Below are positions 52,309 to 59,208 of a DNA stretch of 64,000 nucleotides, one piece after another; position 1 is the stretch's first letter, and the number at the start of each line of letters is the position of its first letter. Source of the DNA: Paenarthrobacter aurescens (GTDB lineage: Bacteria > Actinomycetota > Actinomycetes > Actinomycetales > Micrococcaceae); the NCBI RefSeq assembly GCF_041549525.1, contig NZ_CP157456.1:1116001-1180000 (forward strand), read 5' to 3'. Both the position numbers and the translations under genes were made by a program. The notes below the pieces were generated by a model. It saw nothing but the letters and a program-made list of their open reading frames with translations, was not told the origin of the DNA and ran no database searches.

Positions 52309-55300
52309 GTGAACATATTTGATGGGGGACTCGGGGGCACGGCGCTGCCTGAGGGACTATATGAGCTACTGCACACATCGAGCATCGAATCCAGCTTGTC
52401 GTTATTGCCGGAACTTGATGCGGTCGTCAGTGATGTCGATCAGGCAGACAGCCCCGAAGTGCTTTCGCGTCATATAGCTGACGTGGTCAAGGGTGCACTT
52501 ACGGCTGCCAAGCCAGAGGATCGTGTGACCCTGGCTAACCGACTCTTGTCACAGCTCCAGCCCGATAACCGAGTCACATCGGGTCCTCGTCAATTACTCT
52601 CTCTGCACAAGCCGGACGCCCTTCAACGACGCCAGCCGAGGCGCCCCACGACGAAGCTCAGCGAGTCAGCGCTGCTCACAAACGGTAAGGACGACCCGAA
52701 CCTCGCCGCTGAGCTTCGAACCGAGATTGACTCTGCTAACACCGTTGATCTGCTCTGCGCCTTCGTCCGCTGGACGGGTTTGAGGCTCCTGGAGCCCGCC
52801 CTGGACCAATTGAACGAGCGAGGTGTGAAGTTTAGAGTCATCACCACCACGTACATGGGCGCCACTGAACGCCGGGCGATCGATGAGCTCGTCCGTCGAT
52901 ACGGCGCCGAAGTGAAGATCAGCTACGAAACCCAAGCCACCCGTCTCCACGCGAAGGCCTGGCTTTTCAGGCGCAACACTCGTTTTGACACGGCCTACGT
53001 GGGGAGCTCCAATTTGAGCCAAGCCGCCCTGCTGGACGGGCTGGAATGGAACGTTCGCCTGAGTTCAATCGCGACGCCGGAGCTGCTGAAGAAGTTTGAG
53101 GTCACGTTTGACAGCTACTGGGAGCAGAAGGCTTTCCAGCCGTACGATCCAAACCGTGACGGCGACAAGCTGGATGCGGCGCTTGAACGCAACGGCGGGA
53201 AGCGAACGTCCGTCCCAAGCGGAGTCACCGGACTCGAAGTTGTGCCGTTCTTGCACCAGGAAGAAATGCTCGAGGACCTCGAAGCTGAACGGTCCAAGGG
53301 ATACAACAAGAATCTCCTTGTGGCAGCGACCGGAACCGGTAAGACCGTGATAGCTGCGCTCGACTACAAGCGCCTCTGTGGAGCAGCTGGGAGGCCGCTG
53401 TCTCTGCTCTTCGTGGCCCACAGGCAAGAGATCCTTAAGCAGTCCATGAGCACCTATCGCAATGTCCTGCAGAACGGTTCCTTCGCCGAACTCTACGTTG
53501 GTGAGCATAAGCCGCAGGCCTGGACGCATGTCTTCGCATCTGTGCAGTCGCTGGCTGCGCTCGGGGTCCGGAACTTCGAAGCCGACCAATTCGACGTAGT
53601 CGTCATAGACGAGTTCCATCACGCATTAGCTCCTAGTTACCGCCAACTGCTCGACTATCTGGAACCCCAGCAGCTCCTCGGGCTCACTGCAACGCCGGAA
53701 CGTGGGGACGGCGGGAACGTTGCCAAGGAGTTCTTCGACGGGCGTACGGCCAGCGAGCTCCGACTCTGGGATGCGCTGGACGCTGACCTCCTAGTACCGT
53801 TCCACTACTTCGGTGTCTCTGATGATGTAGATCTCAGCCGATTGGAGTGGAAGCGCGGCAATTATGACACCGCCGAACTTGACCGCCTGTATACCGGCAA
53901 CGATGCTCGTGCTGCCAAGGTGATTCGCGAGCTCCGGGACAAGGTCATCGGCACCGAACACATGCGCGCGATCGGCTTCTGCGTTTCGGTTCAGCACGCG
54001 CACTACATGGCCAGAGTTTTTAACGACGCTGGCATCGTCTCGGTTGCGGTGGACGGCGGCACCGAGGAGAGCGCGCGTGCTGCTGCTCTGAATCAGCTGC
54101 GGAACCGCGAAATCAACTGCATTTTCGCAGTGGACATCTTCAATGAGGGTCTAGACATCCCCGAAGTAGACACCATCCTCATGCTGAGGCCCACGCAGAG
54201 CGCGACGATCTTCCTGCAACAACTGGGTCGGGGTCTGCGCCGCGCCGATGACAAGGCTGTGCTTACGGTCCTGGATTTCATCGGCCAACAGCGTCGTGAA
54301 TTCCGCTTCGATCTGCGCTACCGAGCACTTACAGGCTACGGACGCAAGCAACTCGAGAAGGCCGTGGAGGACGAATTCCCGTTTCTTCCGTCCGGGTCAC
54401 AAATCATGCTGGACCGCGTGGCCCAGAAGGTTGTGCTGGACAACATCAAAGCCCAGCTGCGCTACAGCCGGAATCAACTGACCAGGGACATCGCTTCGTA
54501 TGGAAAGACCGAGCTCGCCGAGTACTTGCAGGAATCGGGCAACGACGTAAAGACCATCTACCGCTCGACCAAAGACTCTTGGACCGGCTACCTTCGCCAA
54601 GCTCAACTGATTGATGGCTTCTCGGGCTTGGAATCGGTGCTAAAGAACCTGCATCACGATCATTCCGACGCCGAGGAGAAAAAGCTATTGGGGCGGATGG
54701 CTGCTCTGATTCACGTTGATGATCCGGAACGCGCTGACGCCTATTCCATGCTGGTTTCAGCTGACGCGCCCCGCTACGCCGAACTGGGTGCGCGAGAGCA
54801 GACCTTCGCAAGAATGCTCTTCTACACACTTTGGGACGACGGCGGTGGCTTCAAGACCTACGACGACGGACTGGACCACCTTCGCGCGTATGGGTTTGTA
54901 TGCAGTGAGATCCGCCAAGTCGTGCAGCTAGGCGTTGCAGCCTCGAAGCACGCCGGCAACAGTCTCGGGGCTGGGCTCCAGCACATTCCCCTGTTGTCGC
55001 ACGCGACGTACCGGCGTGAAGAAGTTCTCGCTGCCCTTCAATATGGCTCCCTGGAACTCGGAAAAAATGTAAAGCACCGGGAGGGGGTTGCTTGGTGCCC
55101 GGGGACGGCAACGGATGCCTTCTTTGTTACCTTGCACAAAGACGACCGAAAGCATTCGGCGACGACTATGTACAAGGACTATGCGATCAGTCTCGAGCTA
55201 TTTCATTGGGAGTCGCAGAATGCCACCTCGCCGACGAGCCCAACCGGCAAGCGTTATCTGGATCGGCGCGCTCATGGTTCGCAGATCGTCCTATTTACAC

Positions 55301-55464
55301 GTGACACGGCAGATGATGAGACCGGCCTTACGGTTCCTTATACTTGTCTCGGGCAAGTTGACATCGTCCAGCACTCAGGGACTAAGCCGATTGCGATCAC
55401 GTGGAAGCTGCAGCGTCCGATGCCAGCAAATGTCTTCGCTACTGCACGGTCCGCGGCCCAATAG
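52309..55464 (+). CDS. PLD-domain, DEAD/DEAH helicase and DUF3427 protein
   Basis: A 1051-residue protein from GTG 52309. Residues about 130-270 form a phospholipase D-type nuclease domain (RLHAKAWLF...AYVGSSNLSQAAL, the HxK and GSxN motifs). Residues about 310-660 are a superfamily 2 helicase: Walker A ATGTGKT (about 341), DEFH box VIDEFHHA (about 433), SAT-like LTATPER, motif VI QQLGRGLRRA (about 636). The C-terminal third is DUF3427 (LLSHATYRREEVLAAL; FFVTLHKDDRKHS; HWESQNATSPTSPTGKRYL). Such proteins occur in defence islands and may cut and unwind invading DNA. No methyltransferase is beside it. The domain assignment is secure; a defence role is inference. Confidence 0.88.
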   Translation: MNIFDGGLGGTALPEGLYELLHTSSIESSLSLLPELDAVVSDVDQADSPEVLSRHIADVVKGALTAAKPEDRVTLANRLLSQLQPDNRVTSGPRQLLSLHKPDALQRRQPRRPTTKLSESALLTNGKDDPNLAAELRTEIDSANTVDLLCAFVRWTGLRLLEPALDQLNERGVKFRVITTTYMGATERRAIDELVRRYGAEVKISYETQATRLHAKAWLFRRNTRFDTAYVGSSNLSQAALLDGLEWNVRLSSIATPELLKKFEVTFDSYWEQKAFQPYDPNRDGDKLDAALERNGGKRTSVPSGVTGLEVVPFLHQEEMLEDLEAERSKGYNKNLLVAATGTGKTVIAALDYKRLCGAAGRPLSLLFVAHRQEILKQSMSTYRNVLQNGSFAELYVGEHKPQAWTHVFASVQSLAALGVRNFEADQFDVVVIDEFHHALAPSYRQLLDYLEPQQLLGLTATPERGDGGNVAKEFFDGRTASELRLWDALDADLLVPFHYFGVSDDVDLSRLEWKRGNYDTAELDRLYTGNDARAAKVIRELRDKVIGTEHMRAIGFCVSVQHAHYMARVFNDAGIVSVAVDGGTEESARAAALNQLRNREINCIFAVDIFNEGLDIPEVDTILMLRPTQSATIFLQQLGRGLRRADDKAVLTVLDFIGQQRREFRFDLRYRALTGYGRKQLEKAVEDEFPFLPSGSQIMLDRVAQKVVLDNIKAQLRYSRNQLTRDIASYGKTELAEYLQESGNDVKTIYRSTKDSWTGYLRQAQLIDGFSGLESVLKNLHHDHSDAEEKKLLGRMAALIHVDDPERADAYSMLVSADAPRYAELGAREQTFARMLFYTLWDDGGGFKTYDDGLDHLRAYGFVCSEIRQVVQLGVAASKHAGNSLGAGLQHIPLLSHATYRREEVLAALQYGSLELGKNVKHREGVAWCPGTATDAFFVTLHKDDRKHSATTMYKDYAISLELFHWESQNATSPTSPTGKRYLDRRAHGSQIVLFTRDTADDETGLTVPYTCLGQVDIVQHSGTKPIAITWKLQRPMPANVFATARSAAQ

Positions 55465-55773
55465 GTCTGGGGCAATGTGATGTGCATATTTCGCTCAATC
55501 GTGTGCCGTTGACTACGGAGTTCAGCCAGCCAAACATCGAGCTTAGGGTTCAATTGTTGACCCATGTGTTTGAGTACAGCGAAAACGCTGGTCAGTCGTA
55601 ACTGGGTTGCCACGAACTCACGCCCCTTTGGGCTTTCGACGCGATGCATGAAGAAGTGCATATGGCATGACCGCCAGGCCCTATCGCCCGGATTCCGTGG
55701 AGGGACACCGCGTTCTCATGGCTTACTGACACAAGGCGTTAGGCTACTTGGACGACATCGTAGGGGGACGATT
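55465..55773. other. Spacer between helicase and small membrane gene
   Basis: No supported gene. From about 55741 the sequence becomes homologous to 48572 onward, which marks the left edge of the duplicated segment. Confidence 0.45.
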
Positions 55774-55980
55774 TTGAAAATGACTACTACACGTAAGATC
55801 CGCGTTTTGAATATCGCAGCAACGATCCTGCTGCTGACAATTTTGACTCTGCAATTCGCAAAAGTAATCGACGGGTTCTGGACCATGACGCTCCTAGTGC
55901 TTATCGGGGCCCCTACGATCGTTGCCTGGGTGATTCTTGAAAGACGGCAGGGCGCGGAAGAGACGCGAGGCAGCGCGTAG
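55774..55980 (+). CDS. Small two-helix membrane protein, intact copy
   Basis: About 68 residues from TTG 55774 (TAGGGGG 6 nt upstream; ATG 55780 is in frame). Two hydrophobic helices (VLNIAATILLLTILTLQFAKV and WTMTLLVLIGAPTIVAWVIL) are separated by IDGF and followed by a short charged tail. No family is recognised. It is paralogous to the degenerate gene at 48581, with which it shares the ribosome-binding site, helices and tail. Confidence 0.65.
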   Translation: MKMTTTRKIRVLNIAATILLLTILTLQFAKVIDGFWTMTLLVLIGAPTIVAWVILERRQGAEETRGSA

Positions 55981-56009
55981 GCTGCTCAAGGGAACGCGAG
56001 TTGCGTCCT

Positions 56010-56600
56010 TTAGAGGCTTCGTCGTTCACCCACCGGAATCGCTTGGCCAGTTCCTACATACGAAGCTCGCCGTCGCTCAAGGCGCGATATTAGCCAAGGG
56101 CTGGGGATTCGGGCGCCCTTACGCCGATTGCAGTGGCTGCAGGCCGCGACGAAATTCTGTAGCGAAGTCGCTCCACCCTTGGACCAGGGATAGAAGTGAT
56201 CTCCGTGTTCTGCAGCCCGGGAGCAACGCCGCCCGAAGCCCGACTCCAGCTCGCAACGCCCGGATGCTCGCATCATTCCCTCATGTCGTTGGTACCGCGT
56301 GAACCGTCGCTGCGGATCACGACGACGAACGTCTTTTGCCCGCAACACAACAGCCACAACTAACAACGTCACAATCGCTGCGGTGGGCGGGCTTATAGCA
56401 AGCCAGAGGCCGCCAAACACTTCCTGTGAAACGCTTGAGACTGAGTCAGTATCGGAAGCGCTGATGACTCGCTGCTTTGCAAAGAACAGGTAGATTGCCG
56501 CAAACATCCATAACGCAGACACAGCGACTAACAGGCGAAGGGATTGGCGCGTCCAATAGATACGCTGCAATTCATTCTGAAATGACCGGCCCATTGTCAT
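56010..56600 (-). CDS. Membrane-anchored HNH endonuclease-like protein
   Basis: A 196-residue protein with two N-terminal transmembrane helices (about 20-40, [20 protein letters not shown]; about 66-88, [19 protein letters not shown]) and a C-terminal HNH domain: [13 protein letters not shown]...[34 protein letters not shown], with two CxxC-type zinc knuckles, the His-Asp-His of the first motif and the Asn of the second. The nuclease would be held at the cytoplasmic face of the membrane. Target unknown; defence against incoming DNA is a plausible inference. Confidence 0.72.
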   Translation of the reverse strand: MTMGRSFQNELQRIYWTRQSLRLLVAVSALWMFAAIYLFFAKQRVISASDTDSVSSVSQEVFGGLWLAISPPTAAIVTLLVVAVVLRAKDVRRRDPQRRFTRYQRHEGMMRASGRCELESGFGRRCSRAAEHGDHFYPWSKGGATSLQNFVAACSHCNRRKGARIPSPWLISRLERRRASYVGTGQAIPVGERRSL

Positions 56601-56651
56601 GCCGTGAGGCTAGCAGCATTACATGGCTTTTATGGGCGAGTTCGTGAAATA

Positions 56652-57896
56652 TCAGTCCCCAGCAACTCGTCCCGCCACGTACTCCGCATCAAGCCCCACA
56701 CCGCCAACGATCGCCGAGTAGTGCCGGGTCAGCCAGGGCAGCCCAACCACGTACAGCCCAGCTTGCTCCATCACGCCGCCGGAATGCTTCGGGTAGCCCC
56801 ACTCGTCCACCACCGGCAGGTCGATAAGGCTGAAGTCGAGCTTGTACCCGGTGGCCCACAGGACGGTTGTAATGCCGGCGTCGGCCAAGTTCAACTGAGC
56901 GGGCCCAGTTGGCAGCCAGTCATCCGCCTCCACGGGCGGCTGCGACGGCGCATCAATCCCAGCCGCCGCGATGTAAGCGTCAATGGCTCTGCCCGAACGC
57001 TGTCCAAACAAGGACTCAACTGCCGCGAGACGTTCGGGGAGGTCGTCGCTGAAGGTGATGTCGCCGTCGTCGATTGATTCAACGTGGCCGTGCACGTGCA
57101 TACCGCGACGTCCCAGCTCGCGGAGGTGAATGCTGTGGCCGCCGTCGATGCCGGAGAGCAGCGGGTTGGGGGCGAAGCGCAGCGCGGGGGAGGGGAGCGC
57201 CTGGGTGGTGAGGCCGTTGACTCCGTAGTCGGGGCCGTGCTTGCCGGTCTCAAGCATCCAGTAGATAAGGTCCTGGCCCCTATACCTGCGCGGCGCTTCA
57301 GGAACCATGGAGACGGAAAGATGGACGTCGCGGCCGGTGGCGTGAAGCTCCTCGGCGATCTGCCCGCCCGACTGCCCCGCGCCCACAATCAGCACCGCAC
57401 CTTCCGGCAACTGTTGCGGATTGCGGTAATCGTGGGTGTGCAGTTGAGTCACACCGGCTGGGAGCTAGGCAGCGATGGCAGGGATCTTGGGGACCTGATA
57501 TGCGCCAGTTGCGAAGACCACCTTTCGAGCTCGCAGGCTGCCCAAAGTCGTTTCAAGCTCGAAGTCGCCGCCGGAGGCGATGGACGCCTTGGTCACGTCG
57601 ACGCCGGTGTGAACGGGTGCCGCTATCAGTTCGGCATAGCGCCTGAAGAGGTTCATCGCAGCGGTCCGGGGGATGAACGCCTGGCGATCGTCGCCGTCGT
57701 ACGGCATGCCGGGGAGGTCCAGCGCGAGGTTGGGCGTGTTCATGTAGAAGCTGTCCCAGCGGTCCTGAAAAGCGCCGCCCAATGATTCCCGCCGCTCGAG
57801 GAGTTGATGTTCCACGCCGAAGTGAGTCAGCCAGTAACTCGTGGCGAGTCCTGCCTGGCCTGCACCAATGATGACCGTATCCGGGGCGGCTCCCAT
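56652..57896 (-). pseudogene. Flavin-containing monooxygenase gene broken by one in-frame stop
   Basis: From ATG 57896 the sequence encodes an FAD monooxygenase/NAD(P)-dependent oxidoreductase: VIIGAGQAGLATSYWL (FAD loop), then LGGAFQDRWDSFYMNTPN, and later VLIVGAGQSGGQIAEEL (NADPH loop) and ATGYKLDFS (FMO-type ATG motif). A single TAG (57467-57465) after KIPAIAA interrupts the frame at about codon 144; the same frame continues LPAGVTQLHTHDYRNP, as in intact relatives. A C-to-T change in a CAG codon would explain it. Both halves are otherwise well preserved, so the mutation is recent, or the stop is read through, or it is a sequencing error. A GTG at 57452 could start the second half alone. 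Confidence 0.82.
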
Positions 57897-57960
57897 GGGG
57901 TGGAGTTTACGCTCGGGAGGAACTCCAAGATATAGCTCCGCGTAACGGCAAAGCCAAGGA

Positions 57961-58332
57961 TTAGACCTTCTTCTTGGGCGCCTTCGCTTTAGGCTCCTTC
58001 GCGGGGAGCGATGCCACGTGCGCGAAGGCCTTCGCCACCCACGGCTCGGCCTCGGCGGGATGGTCATTCCATCCTTCCGGGAGCCCGACGTAGCCGCCCA
58101 TGGGACGTTCCTCCGGCCCGAAAGGTTGGGTTTGCTGAGACGACTCAAGATCGGCCTTGTCAGTCTCTGAAAGCTTGACGCCGATGGTTGGACCGAAGAG
58201 TCCGGCAAACATGTTCCCGTTAACGAATGCACCCAGATTGCCGAACATGGGTTTGACCACCACGTCCGGGTGGTCGGGTACCACTGAGCGGAAGCGTTCC
58301 TTGTCCGCCTCGGACGGCTTTGGCATCTGCAT
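57961..58332 (-). CDS. TfoX N-terminal-domain protein
   Basis: About 123 residues from ATG 58332 (GAGGAAATC upstream). The TfoX/Sxy N-terminal fold is visible: RFRSVVPDHPDVVVKPMFGNLGAFVNGNMFAGLFGPTIGVKL, then MGGYVGLPEGW, ending in a Lys/Pro-rich tail (EPKAKAPKKKV). In gamma-proteobacteria TfoX controls competence, but the stand-alone N-domain proteins of actinobacteria have no established role. The open frame extends upstream without support. Confidence 0.82.
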   Translation of the reverse strand: MQMPKPSEADKERFRSVVPDHPDVVVKPMFGNLGAFVNGNMFAGLFGPTIGVKLSETDKADLESSQQTQPFGPEERPMGGYVGLPEGWNDHPAEAEPWVAKAFAHVASLPAKEPKAKAPKKKV

Positions 58333-58578
58333 GATTTCCTCGGATTTTGGCGCGCGGTTGACTCTGACTGCAGCATACGACGGCGGTGCGGAGCCAGCTA
58401 GGTCCGCTGATGGCGGTAGCCGCTTGGGGCGGCTTTGGCGTACCTCAAATGGATAAATTTCAGAAGAAGTGGGCTTACCGCTTCCCATCTCCCCAAATCT
58501 CTGTAGACTAGACGGTGTTGTTGTGTTTGGCATTTGGTAGTTCAGGCAGTCCCCATGATCCTTCCGGATCGTGACCTT
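58333..58578. other. Divergent intergenic region before cspA
   Basis: No gene. TAGACT (58505-58510) could be a -10 for cspA, with a long untranslated leader reaching ATG 58660. Confidence 0.45.
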
Positions 58579-58645
58579 CTGAAGTAACGGTGGAGAACAC
58601 CCCACACCCGGAGACCCGAAAGTCGGGACAACTCTCCACCTTCAG
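58579..58645 (+). promoter_or_regulatory. Structured 5' leader of the cold-shock gene
   Basis: CTGAAG...GGTGGAGA (58579-58596) pairs with TCTCCACC-TTCAG (58633-58645), a stem of about 13 bp with a small internal loop, enclosing a second hairpin CCCGA-AAG-TCGGG (58615-58627). It lies just before the ribosome-binding site AAGGA (58647-58651). A long structured leader is typical of cold-shock mRNAs and could act as a temperature sensor. Confidence 0.6.
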
Positions 58646-58659
58646 TAAGGACTGAAAAA

Positions 58660-58863
58660 ATGGCTACAGGTACCGTGAAATGGTTCAACTCCGAAAAGGG
58701 CTTCGGCTTCATCTCTCCTGAAGATGGCAGCCAGGACGTTTTCGCTCACTACTCTGCGATCAACTCCTCGGGCTACCGCTCCCTCGAAGAGAACCAGAAG
58801 GTTTCCTTCGACGTCGAGCAGGGCCCCAAGGGTCCCCAGGCAGTAAACATCCAGGCTATCTAG
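58660..58863 (+). CDS. cspA: Cold-shock protein, CspA family
   Basis: A 67-residue single cold-shock domain with RNP1 KGFGFIS and RNP2 VFAHYSAI, starting [16 protein letters not shown]. It binds single-stranded RNA and DNA and acts as an RNA chaperone at low temperature or in growth transitions. AAGGA precedes the start by 8 nt, and a perfect terminator follows the stop. Confidence 0.95.
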   Translation: MATGTVKWFNSEKGFGFISPEDGSQDVFAHYSAINSSGYRSLEENQKVSFDVEQGPKGPQAVNIQAI

Positions 58864-58881
58864 TCTTCGGATAACTCGAAG

Positions 58882-58915
58882 AGCAGGGCCGGTCACTGAC
58901 CGGCCCTGCTTTTTT
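58882..58915 (+). terminator. Rho-independent terminator of cspA
   Basis: AGCAGGGCCGGT (58882-58893) and ACCGGCCCTGCT (58899-58910) form a perfect 12-bp stem with a 5-nt loop, followed by a run of six T (58910-58915). Confidence 0.95.
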
Positions 58916-58928
58916 GTCTGCCCTCTTA

Positions 58929-59001
58929 TAGAAGATATCTTCTAGCCATTGAAATGCGTTTAGAATACATATCCACATAGTGAATTACACCCATGTAATT
59001 C
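58929..59001. promoter_or_regulatory. Two dyads upstream of the LAL regulator array
   Basis: TAGAAGATATCTTCTA (58929-58944) is a perfect 16-bp palindrome, and GAATTAC-N6-GTAATTC (58982-59001) is a perfect 7-bp-arm inverted repeat. Both are AT-rich and lie 90-160 bp before the CACCTAG array. They may be binding sites for another regulator or an alternative promoter region. Confidence 0.45.
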
Positions 59002-59089
59002 GTTCCCGTCTCTACGTAGCGTTGGGGGTAAATCAACCCGCAGAGCTGAGGGAGCACCCGTGGATCATCCCGCTACCGAACATCCCCAC

Positions 59090-59181
59090 CACCTAGACGA
59101 GTCTCCAGAGCACCTACTTTTGCCCGGATCACCACCTAGTAGGACCCAAAAACGCCTGTGCAAGGCCGATTTGCCACCTAG
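59090..59181 (+). repeat. CACCTAG array 2, upstream of the LAL regulator gene
   Basis: Direct repeats of CACCTAG at 59090, 59111 (CACCTAC), 59133, 59153 (CGCCTGT, degenerate) and 59175, spaced 21, 22, 20 and 22 bp, about two helical turns, so all boxes face the same side of the DNA. The last box is 14 nt before TCTAGC and 27 nt before the GTG of the regulator gene, so it overlaps the expected -35 region. Confidence 0.75.
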
Positions 59182-59208
59182 TCCCGTTTTCAAGATCTAG
59201 CCTGCGAA

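Noticed and set aside
59090..59181. CRISPR array
   Set aside because: Repeats are only 7 bp with 13-15 bp between them, and no cas genes are near; the spacing fits helical phasing of protein-binding sites.
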